Source of the DNA: Rebecca billardiae RCC1528
Lineage: Eukaryota; Haptophyta
Direction of reading: 5' to 3'
Length of the DNA: 64,000 nt
Assembly: GCA_965240325.2 (NCBI GenBank)
Contig: OZ251251.1
Location: 868,001 to 932,000 of the forward strand
A program made the position numbers and the translations under genes. Below are positions 1 through 11,820 of the stretch, piece after piece. The notes beneath the pieces were generated by a model that was given only the letters and a program-made list of their open reading frames with translations, was not told the DNA's origin and ran no database searches. Numbering within the stretch: the stretch's first letter is position 1; each line of letters opens with the position of its first letter.

Positions 1-746
1 GTGCGCGCGGAGGATCTCGCGGGCGTGGGCGGCGCGTGGCGCGCGCACCCCGGCGCCTCCGCGACCGCGTGCGCGTGCTTCGCCTTCTTCCGAGGGCCGC
101 TCAGCGCGGCGGCGAGCGAGCCCGGCGGCGGCGGCGAGCGCGTTGCGCTGCTCAAGCTGGAGTGCGGGAGCTACGAGGCGCTCGGCGAGGTGCTCGCCCT
201 CGAGCTGTGCGCGGCCATCGGCGCGCACACCCCGCCCGCCCTCCTGCTCGAGCGAGGCAGCGCCGAGTGGGTGGCGTTGGCGCGCGCGCTGCGCGGCGCG
301 GCGCGCACGCCGCGCGCGGCGCCGCACGGCGGCCGCGCGGCGGTGGGCGGCGGCGGCGGCGGCGGCGGCGGTGGCGTGGGCGGCGATGCGGGCGCGGCGC
401 CGCCCGGGCTGGAGGGCTCGGACGCGTGCGTGCTGCTCGGCGTGCCCCGCGCCGAGCCGCTCGACTCCGCCGCCTCCATTGCCCTCTGCAAGGCCGCCGC
501 CGATCCCGCGGCGTTTGCTGCGCGCGCGCTCGGCGGCGCGGCGGCCGCGCTGGTCGCCGATGCTGCGCTGGGCACGGGGCTGCTGCTGCTCGGCGGCGGC
601 GGCGCGGCGGACGGCGCCGCGCACGCGCTCGTGCTCACGCCCGACGGCGACGTGCTGCTGCCGCTGCTGCCTGTGCCGCGCGCGCCGCACGCGCCGCCGC
701 CGCCGCCGCCGCCGCCGCCGGGCGCGGGCGGCGGCGGCGGCGCGGC

Positions 747-778
<32 letters not shown>

Positions 779-2997
779 CGGCGCAGCAGCTGCAGCGGAG
801 GCGGCAGGAGGTGCTCGCCGCGCTGCTCGGGCCGGACCACGGCGCGGCCGCCGTCGCCGCGATGGACGCGGCCGCCGCCGAGCCGGGCGGCACCGCGGCC
901 GCCGCCGCCGAGCGCCGCGCGCCGCCCGCCTCGCCGCCCGCCGCCGCCGCCGCCGCCGCGCCCGCCGCCGCCTCTGACGGCGCGGCGTGGGCGTGGGACG
1001 AGGCGCAGCTGGGCCGCGCGCACGACCTGCTCGACGGGCTCGGGCTGGCGTGGCTGCTCGACGTGCGCGCCACGCGCTCGCTCGACGAGCGCCTCGCCGG
1101 CCCGGCGCCCAGCGCGCACGCGGCGCGCGGCGGCGGCGGCGCGCACTCGGCGCGGCGCGCGCGCGGCGCGGGCGGCGGCGCGCGCGGCGGCGGCGGCGGC
1201 GGCGCGGAGGGCGTGAGCGCGGCGGCGGCGCGCCGGCTGAGCAGCGACGCGGGCGGCCGCGTGCGCGCCTCCCTCGCCGCCTTCCTCGCCGCCGCCGCGC
1301 GCGCCGTCGCCGCCGCCGCCGCCGCGCGCCGCGCGCTGCTGCCGCTGCGCGCCGCGCTGGCCCTCGCCTTTGACCAGACGCGCGCCGAGCTCAAGCCGGG
1401 GCAGCAGGGCGCGGCGGGCGCGGCGGGCGGCGGCGGCGCGCTCGGCGGCGCGAAGGCGGCGGCGCTCGACGCGGCGCGCGCGCGCGTCTCCGCGCTGCTC
1501 GCCGGCGCGGCGGGCGGCGCCGCCGCGGGCGCGACGCGCGAGGGGGCCGCCGCGCGCGCCGCCTCGGCCGCCGCCGCCGCCGCCGCCGGCGCGGCGGCCG
1601 CGGGCGGCGCGGCGCCGCCCTCAGGGCTCGTGGGCGCGGCGCGCCGGCCTGGCTCGGCGGGCGGCTCGCGCCGCGGCTCGCTCGGCGCCGAGCTCGACGC
1701 GGACGAGCGCTGGGCGCTCGCCGAGCTCTCGCGCGCCGTGCGCTCGCGCGTCGCCACCGCCGACGCCGCGGTGGCGCGCGCCGCGCAGCACGCCGGCCTT
1801 GGCGCGCTGCCGAGGCTCGGGCGCGGCGGCGCGGGTGCGGCGGGTGCGGCGGCGCCCGTGCTGCCGTGGGGCGAGGTGCTGCGCGGCTGGGCGGAGCTGC
1901 GCGTGCGGCTCGACACGGCGGGCGCCGCGCTCGCGGGGCTCACGCCGCCGCCGCCGGGCGGCGGCGGCGGCACGGCGCGCGGCGGCGCGGCGCGCGCCGC
2001 GGCGGAGGGCGCGCCGCGCGCGCCGGCGCCCGCGGCGCGCCCGCTCGCGCGCACGCCCACGCCGCCGCGCGGCCACGCGGCGCAGCCGCACGTGCCGCAC
2101 GCGCGCCGCGGCACGCCGCCGCCGCGCCAGCCCGCACCTGCGCCGGCGCCGACGCCCACGCCGCCGCCCGCCGCACCGCCGCACCGCGCGGCGGCGGCTG
2201 CGCCGGCCGTGCCGCCGCCCGAGCCCGCGCGAGCCCGCCCGGCCCCCGTCGCCGTGGGCGGCGGCGGCGGCGGCGCCGAGCGCGCGGCGCGCGGCAGCGG
2301 TGGCGGCAGCGGCACCTCCGCCGCCTCCTCCGCCACCGGCTCCGCCGCCGCCTCGCCGCGGCCGGGCGGCGGCAGCGCGCGCTCGGCCGGCGGCGCGGCC
2401 CGCTCGACGTCCGCGACGCCGCAGTCCTCGCCCTCGCGGCTGGCCCTGCCCGAGGGCGCATCGCCTGTGCCGCGCAGCTGGGTGACAAGCAGCCCCACGC
2501 GCGCGCGCGGGGGCGCGGCCGACGCCGCCGCTGGCAGCGCCGCACGCGCGCCGGCGCCACCCACCGCGTCCTCCGCCTCGCCCGCCTCCGCGCTGGCGGC
2601 GGCGGCGGCGCGCACGGAGGCGGCGCGCGTCGTGGCGCGCGGCGCGGTGGCGGCCGCGTTCGATGCGCTCGGCCTCGGCAGCGCGCACGCCGGGGCCGCC
2701 GAGCGGCCCGCGGGCGTGGGGGCCTCCGACGCGCGCGGGCGTGACGCCCAGCCGGCGGCGGGCGCGGCCTCGGCCGGCGCTGCGCCCTGGGCAGCCGGCG
2801 GCGCGTCAGCGACCACCGCGCCGATGCGCGACGCGGAGGCGGAGGCGGAGGCGGGCGGCGGCGCGTCGGAAGCGAGGCGGACGGCGGCGCGCGAGGCGGC
2901 GAGGGTGCTGCTCCGCTCCGCGAGCGAGGAGGCGATGCTGCGGATGATGGGAGCGCGCGCCGGGGCGCACTCGCAGCCGGCGGTCGCGTCAAGCTGA
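1..2997 (+). CDS. Partial low-complexity protein, weakly actin-fragmin-kinase-like
   Basis: The frame is open from the first base of the window, so the true start lies upstream and only the last ~998 residues are seen. About residues 45-100 read like the start of the actin-fragmin kinase catalytic fold: a strand ending in LLKLECGSYEALGEVLALEL (a candidate nucleotide-binding Lys and a helix Glu), then PPALLLERGSAEWVALARAL. I do not see a clear catalytic DR or HxD motif downstream, so activity is doubtful. The remainder is long Ala/Gly/Pro/Arg stretches (poly-Gly near residues 115-125 and 240-260, poly-Pro near 230-240), then a Ser/Pro-rich tail with TPPP and SPSR motifs. It ends at TGA 2995-2997. 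The reverse strand is also widely open (881 codons at 171-2816) but carries only repetitive composition. The reading direction is therefore likely rather than certain, and the family call is tentative. Confidence 0.4.
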
Positions 2998-5900
2998 TCG
3001 AGGCTTAGCGCTGTAGTGACTGCTGTGTCATGTCGGGTGCGCCGTCAGCATGACGCAGCTAGCAGTTATACTCAGTAGGTGGGTCCCTCCCAACTGGGGC
3101 GATATTCTGGCGCACTCAGAATGACGTCCCATAGATTTTGTCTCTCACCCAGAATCGACGCTATAATAAATGCGTCGACGCTATATATATAAATGATGCG
3201 TCCCATCGGGGCGGAGCAAAAGTTTCGACGACCTCAAAACCTACTCCGCGTGCCATCGCGCGGCCGAGCGCGCGCGCGCCGCGCCAGTAGTGTCTAGTAG
3301 AGATTTTGCGAAGCGTTACTTCATGGTTATGGTGGCTAGATGGCGACATGCGATCGCAATTACTTATTGACAACCGTTGACACCCGACCGAACCATTTTA
3401 TGAAGCAAAGAGTGGGGCTCTATGCTGTGCGCGGATACCTCCAACAAACTACAGCAAGATCGAACAGATTACCCACTTTGTATATAGCCAATTACCCGTA
3501 TATATAACGACGGTTACCCACTTTATATTGACCATGGATGTGATGGCTCACTATATATTCAAATTGGTTCCGATATGTGGGTGCCACGTTTGTTGGGTCA
3601 TCGAATAGGCGCCGAGCGACGCGGACACAGGCAACCCGGGCCGCAACCGGACTGCCTGCGAGTGGCAGTGTTTGTGGCGGGCTGCGTGCCGAGGCACACA
3701 CCATCGCCCGCCACCGAGCATGCCACCGTCGTCACACGGGAGCCCTCCGCCGTCGAGGCTGGACTATCAGCCAACGCCACCGCCGGAGCTTGCCGCGTTC
3801 GGCGGCTTCCGTGCTCGTACTCCGCGTGTCACCGGTCGTCGTATGCCCACCCGCGTGAGGCCGCCACCAGTCCATGACTACCGCAGCTGCAGCCCATGCC
3901 GCCGACGATGCCTCCTACCATCTTCTCGCCAGGCAGCAATACGATAGGTTCACCGACGCTGCTGCTAGGCTGAGAGCACTCAGCCAGTTGGCCGGCGAGA
4001 CGTCAGATGGTTGAGCTGCTGGCCTAGCCATCACGTTGCGGCTTCCGCTCGCTCAAGTACACCCAACGTGACGACGAGAACGTGCCGGGCAATCATCAGA
4101 CATGCGTCTGAGGGGTCTACTACGCCTAGCCGTAGAGTTGCTGAGTACGAGTCTTCGCAGACCACAAGCGGAACGAGTGGGACCACCCAATGGCAGGAGC
4201 AACAGCGTGGGGTGGCACCCGCGCCTGTCAACGCGACCGCGTTCTGTCAAGAATGGACCCATATCCTGCGACCACCCTCGAGCACCGCATACTATGCCCA
4301 CACTCGGCATAGGGAAGGATCGCTGAGCGCCTGCTGCCGCTGTCAAAGGCCCTGCTGATCTTCCTGGCGCTGGATCGTGCACACGGATGGCAAGTCGGCG
4401 TGCTCGCCGCACATCGCGGCGGCTTCTCAGCATCCCAAGTCCTCAGTGCACCCATCCTAGGCCTGCTGGTCGATGATTGGTACCAACCCCCACCAAACAC
4501 GCCCTCTCGGAAGTCGCCAATCGCTCACATGGCTCCCCGAGAGCCCGGGGCTGGCTGTCGTGCGTTCTCACGAGCAGCTTGCGCACAGCCCAAATGTCAC
4601 CTTCACGGTGCGTTGAGCTGCTCAAGATGGCGGGAGCGTCAAGAGCATGCCCGTGCACGACACTGGCCCATGCCTCCCGTCGCCTGACCCGCATGTGGCA
4701 AAAACTGACCCTGCTCGAAGGCACGGGTCGAACACCCGCCGATCGATTCAAGTTGTCTGTACGCGTCTAGCCGGGCGAGAGTCGAACATGCGGGCACGTG
4801 CCAGGCGGGGGATGTGTGACCACGGATCCCATCCGTGAGCACGCGCAAAGCGCTGGAGCGCGCGATAGGTGTTGGCTGTGGTCTACCCGACACACGGCGG
4901 CTCGGTCGCGCTGGAGAGGCGCTCCGACATCGTCGGGAGCGTTCAGATCGGACCTCGGCCGGCGGCCCGGCGATTTTCCCGAGCCGCGCCCCGCGCGAAA
5001 GAAATCAGGCCGCCAGAAAACCCGGTAAATGTTTAAAAGACCGCTGGAAAATCGCCAGGGACCCACCTATTTAGCGCATGTCGTTGCGATTCCGCACTAT
5101 ACCTGTTTGTTGACGCTTTTCGTCGCGTAGTACTTTACGCCCATCCGCTCCCACGCGCGCAGCGATGATTGCCTGCGTAGTAAGTCTCTCCGTGCTTTCG
5201 CAATAATCATCATCGTCGGACGGGTGCACTCTGAGAAAGCCACCGTGCCGGCCGCCGCGTGCGCTCGGCACATGCGAGAGTATGACGAACGAGCTCAGCG
5301 CGCTGCTGCAGGAGGCGATGGCCGCGCGCGACACTGCGAATGGCGCTCAGCCGGTGTGGCTCGACGACTGACGTCGCCGGCACGCGCCCCGGCTCACACG
5401 ACACACAGTGCGCGGCGAAAGTCAGCTCGACCCGGCGCCCGATCACGATGCCATCGGCATCGTCGACGTCGCGAGGTACTGCGCCGATCTGGCGGAGATC
5501 CAGCGGCACGTGGCGGCGATCAAATAGCTGCACGCGCATCAGATGGCGTGCACGAACGGTCTCATCGGCTCATGGGTATACCCGGGCAACGGCACACGGC
5601 ACACACTGAGTAGTGATGAGTGCACACGCGCGAGATCAGCTCGTACCGTACCATTCACCATACGCCACCCGCTCCGCCGCGTGCTGCTGTCCAGCAGGGC
5701 GTGCGGAGGGCAACGCGCGCTGGCTGGGCAACGGCGCTGCCCGTCTCGGCGGCATCGCGAGTGCTTCGGGGCGTCGCTTCCGCCTCATCAGCCAGGACTA
5801 GGAGTGTGTGCGGGATCGGATCCCTCATCCCCTGTAAGCGGCGGGCAGCAAGAGAAGGCGGCTCACTGGCCGGCGCAGCGCAGTCAGCATGAACCGCGGA

Positions 5901-6395
5901 TGAGGCCACGGCCGCCTCGTGCTGAACGCGTTCAGCGGCGCAGTGACGATGGCAGTATCGGCGGTAGGCCGGCTGCCGCGTTGCGACGCCGCGACTTTGG
6001 CGCACCGCCCGCCGCCGGGGCGACGGGCTCAGGGCTGCCGCGCAGTGAACCGGCCTGCCGCGGAGAGTGCAGCCCTGTGGCGCGCTCGGCGCGGCAGCCG
6101 GCCCGGTGGAGGCCTCGCGGAGAGCTGGGATGGGTGCGAGGCAGCGCAGCCGGCCTCGGTGCGTAGCCGCGCCCTGCGCTGGATGGCGTGCGGTGCCTGC
6201 CGCTCGGGCTGGCAGGGCGCCATTGTTTGTGATTCTCCCGCTCGCCAGTGGGCAAGTCGGCCGATCCGGCCCGGGATGCACAGGAGCTTGCAGCCGGAGC
6301 GCCGCCGCCAGCAGCGCTTCGTCGGCGCCGCCGCCGCCCAAACGCAGCGGCGCGCGCCCGGCCCGCTCGGCGCGCGCGCGGCGCGCGGGGCCGCG
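2998..6395. other. Long spacer, no supported gene
   Basis: About 3.4 kb with lower GC than the flanking exons and only short, mutually overlapping ORFs without recognisable protein features. There are AT-rich patches around 3160-3200 and 3480-3560, including two similar TTACCCACTTT.TAT stretches. The frame of the next gene stays open back to an ATG at 5919, but that extension (5919-6395) is basic and repetitive and lacks a targeting signal, so I treat it as leader sequence. Confidence 0.5.
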
Positions 6396-8626
6396 ATGCA
6401 GCGGCTGATGGACGCGGCGTCGCGCGAGGAGATGATCCCCGGCGGCGTCCTCCCGCGCCCGCCCCTCGCCGCCTGCCTCCTCCTCTGCCTCCTCGCGCCG
6501 CTCGGCGCGGCCCTCGCGCTGCTGCTCGCGCGCGCGCCGGTCGGGCTCGCGCGCGCGCCGCCGTGCCCGTTCCGGGACGCGGGCGGGTGCGCGGCGCTGG
6601 TGGCGCACATGCGGCCGAAGGACGAGTCGCTCGCCTGGCTCGCGATGTCCGACTGGGGCGGCTCGCCCGTCGCCGAGTGGGACTTTGCGACGCCGGCCGA
6701 GAGCGGCGTGGCCGCGCAGATGGCGGCCGCCGTGCGCTCGGCGGGCGCGCGCTTCGCGCTCGCGCTGGGGAACAACTTCTACGACGACGGGGTGCGCTCG
6801 GAGCACGACCCGCGCTTCCGCGCCACCTTCGAGCAGGTCTTCCACCAGCCCGCCCTCGTCGCGAGGCGCGACTTCTTCCGCGTCGCGCTGGGCAACGTGG
6901 ACTACCACACGGGGCGCGGCGCCAACACGAGTGCGCAGATGGCGTACGCGGCGCGCCGGCGGAACTGGTACTTCCCGCGGCCGTACTACAGCTTCGTCGA
7001 GCGCGTCCCCGGCCGCGCCGCCGGCCGCGTCCAGTTCGTCGTGCTCGACACCACCGCGCTCGTCGGCTGCGCGGCGGAGCCGGGCTCGGGCGCGGCGCGC
7101 ACGGGCGGCGACGGCGCGCGCCCGCCGAGCGCGTTCAGCGGCGCGGCGGCGGCGGCGGGGGCGAACGGCTCGGGCGTCGGGCTGGGCGCGGGCGCGGGGT
7201 GGTACGCGCCCACGCGCGAGGCGGACATCTGCCCGCAGGGGCCGCGCGCGCACGCGGCGGGCGAGGCCGACAGGCCGCCGCCGCCGCCGCCGCGCGGCCG
7301 GCGCGGCCGCGGCGGCCGGCGCGGCGCGCCCGCCGCCGCCGCCGCCGCCGCCGCGCGGCCGACGCCCGCGCCCACGCCGGCGCCGCGTGCGGCCGAGCTC
7401 GGCGACGCGCCCCCCGCGCAGTACGCCGGCCCGTGGGACGCGCAGGCCGCGGAGGCGCAGTGGGCGTGGCTGGAGGCCACACTGGCAGACTCGACTGCTG
7501 ACTTTCTGGTCGTCGCTGGCCACCACCCGGTGCGGGGCGGGGGCGGGGGCGGGGCGTGGGGCGTGGGCCGGGGCACTCCACCCGGTGAGGGCACGGTGGG
7601 GGACGGCTGCGCGGGGCTGGGCGCGCGGGGGGCAGGCGCGTGCGCTGGCGCGGGCAGGGCGGCCTGCGCGCGCGAGCCCGCCGGGCCGCGGTGTGCGGCG
7701 CGCGGCCAGCCCCGCGCAGCAGCAGCAGCAGCAGCAGCACGCCACCGGCTGAGCCGCCCCCCGCCATGCCCCCCCGCCCTCCACCCCCCCCCCCGCAGGT
7801 GTTCAGCACGTGCTGGCACGGCCCCACGCCGCTGCTCGTCTCCAGACTCGCCCCGCTGCTGGCCGCGCACCGCGTGAGCGTCTACCTGGCGGGGCACGAG
7901 CTGTGCGCCGAGCACGTCGCCATGCCGAGCGCGCGCGGGCAGGGGGGCGGGCAGGCCGGGCAGGGCGTGCAGTACCACGTGCTGGGCGGCGCGCACGGGA
8001 TCGAGCTGGGCCGGCGGCACTGGGCCTCCGTGCCGCGCGAGGCGGTGGCGTGGAGCATGGCCAGCCTCGGCGCGGGCGGCAGCGCGCGCGTGCTCGACCT
8101 CAGGCTGGGCGCGTTTGCGCTGCTGAGCGCGTGGGTGGAGGAGGGGGGCGGCGCGGACGGCGCGGACGAGCCGCGCGCGGACTCGGAGGCGGAGCCCGCC
8201 GCGCCGCCCGCCGCGCGGCGCGGGGGCCTGCTCGTGAGCCACGTCTCGAGCGACGGCGGGCTGCTGTACACCGCGCCGCCCGTGCCGCCGCGCGAGCTGA
8301 GCGCGGCGGCGAGGGCGAGGCGGCGGCGCGAGGAGGGGCTGCGCGCCGCCGCGCCGGGCTCGGCGCACGCGCAGCTGCTCGGCGCCGCCGCGCCCGGCGC
8401 CGACGGCGGCCTGGTCGCGCCGCGCACGGGCGAGGTCGACGAGAGCGAGCTGGGCGGCGGCGAGGAGGCGGAGGAGGCGGTGGAGGTGCCGGCGGCGCTG
8501 CCGGGGCTGAGCCGGGGCGCGGCGCTGTCCGCGTGGTCCGGGGCGCTCGTGGCCGAGCGCGCGGCCGCCGCCACCGGCGCGCGGGGGGCGAGACGCCGCG
8601 CGCGGCGTCACCGCCGCCGCCGCTGA
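6396..8626 (+). CDS. Metallophosphatase-like protein (purple acid phosphatase type) with altered active site
   Basis: Two exons, 6396-7529 and 7799-8626, joined in phase 0 (653 aa). The intron begins GTGCGG and ends CCGCAG; splicing restores GHHP-VFSTCWHG. After MQRLMD and a short linker there is a hydrophobic signal anchor (about residues 29-48). The core follows the tartrate-resistant acid phosphatase order: SDWGG (D86), GNNFYDDG (126-132), GNVDYH (166-171), GHHPVFS (375-381), GHEL (410-413). In active members these read GDWGG, GDNFY, GNHD, GHYPV and GHDH. Here the bridging Asp is Asn126, the GNH His is Val168 and the last His is Leu413, so a classical two-metal phosphatase reaction is doubtful. 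Low-complexity Gly/Ala/Pro inserts lie at about 230-345. The C-terminal ~200 residues are acidic then basic and unrecognised. Predicted to sit in the secretory pathway. The fold family is confident; the start Met is chosen for the adjacent hydrophobic segment. Confidence 0.82.
7530..7798 (+). other. Intron of the metallophosphatase-like gene
   Basis: A 269-nt intron, phase 0, donor GTGCGGGG, acceptor CCCCGCAG after a long C-rich pyrimidine run. It contains a (CAG)n-like GCAGCAGCAG stretch around 7717-7740. Confidence 0.8.
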
Positions 8627-8893
8627 GCGAGTCGTCCGTCGGAGAGGCGACACACTGTGTGTGAGGCCCACGCGTGTATGTGGTCATTCACAGTGTGTAC
8701 ATAGTAGTACTACTATGGCGAAGATAACCACCGGAATGATAGCATCATTGAACACTCGCAGCGCGTCCCAACGAACTGGCGGGTTTGATGGCGGTGGAAT
8801 TCCGATCGAATTTCTGATTTCCCTCATCACCCTTGGCCGAGCGGACTCCCTGGCACGGACGCGCGCATCAGGGCTCAGGCGCCTCTTCTCAGC

Positions 8894-9886
8894 ATGTCCG
8901 TGACCGCCGCCGCGCGCCGATTCTCCGCGTCCGCGCTGCTCGCCGCGCGCCCGCGCGTGCCGCCGCCGCGCGCGACGCTCGCACGACGAGTGGTCGGCGG
9001 CGCGCGCACACCCGCCTGGCGCGGCCTCTCCTCCGCGCCCACGCCGCCGCCGCCGCCGCCGTCCGACGGTGGCGGCGGCGGCGGCGGCAGCGCTGGTGGC
9101 GAGCGCGGCGGTGGCGGCGGCTCGGCCGGGCCGACGCGGCGCACGCCGATCAGCTGGCTCTCGCTCGGGCTGACGGCGGCGTCCGCCGCGGGCCTGTACG
9201 CCTACTACCGCGCGACGCTCGAGTCCAAGCTGCACAGCGTCAAGACGACCGGCACCGCCGCGCTCGGCGGTCCGTTCTCGCTGACTGAGCCGAGCGGCGC
9301 GCGCGTGACGGAGGAGGCGCTGAAGGGGCGGTGGTCGATCCTGTACTTCGGGTTCACCAAGTGCCCCGACATCTGCCCCGACGAGCTCGAGAAGCTCACC
9401 GCCGTCGTCCACGCCATCGACGCGTCCGGCCGACTGTCGCCCCCGCTGCTGCCCCTCTTTGTGACCATCGACCCGCTGCGGGACACGGCGGAGCGGCTGG
9501 GGGCGTACTTCAAGGCAGGGGCGCACCCGTACCACCCGAGGATGGTCGCGCTGACGGGGAGCCCGCAGGACATCGAGGCCGTCGCGCGCGCCTACCGCAT
9601 CTACTACTCCAAGCCCACGCCCGCCGAGGCGCAGTCGGGCGACTACTTATTGGACCACTCTATAATCATGTACCTGCTCGACCCCAACGGGCAGTTCGTG
9701 GCCTTCTACGGGAAGAACTTCTCGGCGCAGGAGGTGAGCGCGAAGGCGCTGGCGGAGATCGGCAAGTGGCAGGCCGAGCACACGCCCACGCCCGCCCAGC
9801 GCGCGCTGCGCGCCGTCGACGGCGCGCTCGCGCAGCTCGGCTCGCTGCTGCTCGGCGGCGGCGGCGCGCGCGCGGGCGAGCGCTGA
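8894..9886 (+). CDS. SCO1: SCO1/SenC copper chaperone for cytochrome c oxidase
   Basis: Single exon, 330 aa. The N-terminus (1-50) is Arg/Ser/Ala-rich without acidic residues, as in a mitochondrial presequence. A Gly-rich linker (56-80) and one membrane helix (about 85-105) follow. The thioredoxin-fold SCO domain spans about 120-290. It keeps the copper ligands: the Cys pair in CPDICP (C157, C161) and the distal His in LLDHS (H255), plus the family strands YFGFTKCPD and FVTIDPLRDT. Known role: inner-membrane protein facing the intermembrane space that delivers copper to the CuA site of COX2. The start ATG gives a complete presequence. The tail after residue 290 is poorly conserved. This is one of the most secure calls in the window. 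Confidence 0.95.
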   Translation: MSVTAAARRFSASALLAARPRVPPPRATLARRVVGGARTPAWRGLSSAPTPPPPPPSDGGGGGGGSAGGERGGGGGSAGPTRRTPISWLSLGLTAASAAGLYAYYRATLESKLHSVKTTGTAALGGPFSLTEPSGARVTEEALKGRWSILYFGFTKCPDICPDELEKLTAVVHAIDASGRLSPPLLPLFVTIDPLRDTAERLGAYFKAGAHPYHPRMVALTGSPQDIEAVARAYRIYYSKPTPAEAQSGDYLLDHSIIMYLLDPNGQFVAFYGKNFSAQEVSAKALAEIGKWQAEHTPTPAQRALRAVDGALAQLGSLLLGGGGARAGER

Positions 9887-10510
9887 GCGCCTGGGCGCCG
9901 CCCCCGACGCCGCGGCTCCCGCCCGGCCCTGCTGGGAGCCCGGGGCAAGGGTGGCTTCTTCGCGCGCGGCTCCAAAGGGGGAGGAGGGTGGCGGGCCGAG
10001 CTGATCGGACCGCCGCCCTGCTGTCCCGCTGACTCGCTCTATCAGAAGACTCTCAGTGTCTCTGAGCGGGCGGCTCACTCAGACTCTGAGCCTGCGGCGG
10101 CGCTCCGGGCCGCGGCGGCATCCGTGCCGCGTAGTCGCTGCCGCGTGTCCCAGGCCGAGGCGGTGCTCCATCCCGGCCCCGCTCCCGTATTACGGGGGGG
10201 CAGCGGCGGCCCGGTCGGCCCGGGGCCGGTGCGGCGGCACAGCGCCCACCGCGCCCTCCGGCGGGCCCGTAGTCGGACCCGCGCGTGGCCCCGCGACGGC
10301 GGCTAAGAAGGCCGAGCGGCGCGGACGGCGGCATTCACTGCGCCTACAGTATGTATCCGGTCTAGCTATGACTCTATCGGCCGCGAGACAGTGACGAGCT
10401 TTCGTCGTGAGTCTGTCGGACTCTGCTGCCTCGATGATCGTCATCGCCGGACGCGACGACTCGTCACTCGACGATCCGGCCGGACCGGGCGGACGTCCGA
10501 CATATTAATA
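9887..10510. other. Spacer, no gene seen
   Basis: Intergenic sequence downstream of SCO1. It contains one copy of a dispersed repeat (see 10108-10190) and a CTCAGAGAC/TCTGAG-rich stretch near 10040-10095, but no supported coding region. Confidence 0.5.
10108..10190 (+). repeat. Dispersed repeat R1, distal segment
   Basis: Similar to 40993-41069. The core 10149-10189 (41 bp, from CCCAGGCCGAGG to GCTCCCGTA) is identical to 41028-41068. The flanks have diverged. Confidence 0.75.
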
Positions 10511-11420
10511 GGCCTGTTTTATTTCTACCAGATTCCATTTACTATGTCACGGCGACAAACCCGTGCTCGCCAGTGGGAATCGGTGTCACGCCCCGTTGGG
10601 TGTACCTCTCACGGCCGATGGCGGCCCCCACGTGCGCAAGGAATGCGATTCGTGCACTCCTCGGTGACCGGTGAGTGCACGAATCCAGTTGCGGCGCTCG
10701 TCCGCCTCGTCGTTGTCGCACACGAGGTACACCCAACACCATGGGTCGGATCCCAGAACTCTCCGCGCGCTCGCGCCTGCGCGGCACTGGCAGGCTTGTT
10801 CTCATCATCTTGGCCAAGACTGCAGCCTGAAAGATGCGCGAGGACGCGTGTGCACGCCTTTCCGCGCGTCATGGGTGCGCGTGGCACGCACCTTGTAATA
10901 TTATACGCCGAGGAGGCCTGAGCATCCGGCCTACTAACCTTCCGCGATCACGTTCAAATGCAGGCGGCAAGCTGCAAGCAAGCGCACGCCGAACGGAAGC
11001 ATCTCAAGCTCGACAAGGTAGTGGCGGCGGAGCGTTTAGAGCTGGTGGCGATTGCAGTCCATCTGGCTGTGAACTGGTCGCTAACTGACACGGGTGCGAC
11101 GCAGCAGCCAAGGCAGAGTGCTTGCAGCTTGCAGAGGGCCTCCAGCTGCAGCGGTTTGCCGCCGCTCGCCGCCGCTGCATCGTGCACACTGCCGTGCACC
11201 GCGAGTGACCCCTGTGTCAAGGCGAAGCACCACGGCAAGGCGAATCAGCATGTCTGACAACATCCTTCGCCACAGCGCAGCGCCTCAACACGAGAATGCG
11301 CGAATGACGTGCCATCACTTCTCCGGACTAGCTCCGGGGCCCGCACCAGCGGGCAAGCCGCCATTGTACCGCGTCTTGGCGAATGTCGCCTTTGGGCTCT
11401 CGTAGAAATAAAACAGGCCA
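10511..11420. mobile_element. Putative non-autonomous element with 18-bp terminal inverted repeats
   Basis: GGCCTGTTTTATTTCTAC at 10511-10528 is repeated exactly in inverted orientation at 11403-11420. Both ends are bordered by AATA (10507-10510 and 11421-11424), a possible 4-bp target duplication, although the right flank is so AT-rich that this could be chance. The 910-bp interior has no transposase-like ORF. It holds a 13-bp stem hairpin at 10647-10685. A MITE or other small DNA transposon is the most economical reading. Confidence 0.5.
10647..10685. repeat. Perfect 13-bp stem hairpin
   Basis: GATTCGTGCACTC (10647-10659) and its exact reverse complement (10673-10685) flank a 13-nt loop. 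It lies inside the putative mobile element. Confidence 0.7.
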
Positions 11421-11479
11421 ATATAATATAATATAATATTATTATATTATATTATTATATAATTATTAATTATATGATA
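11421..11479. repeat. AT-only tract of ATA/TTA repeats
   Basis: A run of almost pure A/T (AATATAATATAATAT, then ATTATTATATT and AATTATTAAT) that could fold on itself. It directly abuts the right end of the putative element. Confidence 0.8.
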
Positions 11480-11820
11480 TGCAGCGCGTGATCGTCTAAT
11501 TCTAGCTGCTAAGTGCGGCCCGACGACGGTGTCGGTGGCTACTGAGACTGCGACGCGCATCACGGTGTGCGTGTGTCGCGCGCGTCTCCTAGTCAGTAGT
11601 CCGTCATCAGCGGCAGTGCGGCGTCAGCAGTGATCGGCCCATCGGGCCCGACAAGGGCGACGGCCAACACGCTCCGACGGTGCCCGGCGCCGCCCGCCCG
11701 CCCGGCCGGCGCGCGCGTCCGCGCGCGGCCGCTCGGACCACCCGCCACGCCCGCGTCCCCCAGCCGCCACGCTCGACGCAGCCGTCCAGGCGCGGCGAGC
11801 TCACACGCGCAGCGCGCGGC
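11480..11820. other. 3' flank of the GTPase-like gene
   Basis: About 340 bp between the AT tract and the stop codon of the reverse-strand gene. No gene seen. It probably contains that gene's 3' UTR. Confidence 0.4.

Noticed and set aside
4700-4800. tRNA-like T-loop (GGGTGTTCGACCCG on the reverse strand)
   Set aside because: The loop does not fit the TTCRANY position within a 5-bp stem, and no acceptor, D or anticodon arms could be built around it.
5655-8671. Reverse ORFs of 709 and 561 codons antisense to the metallophosphatase-like gene
   Set aside because: Repetitive Arg/Ala/Pro composition and no family features; the sense strand has the full phosphoesterase motif series.
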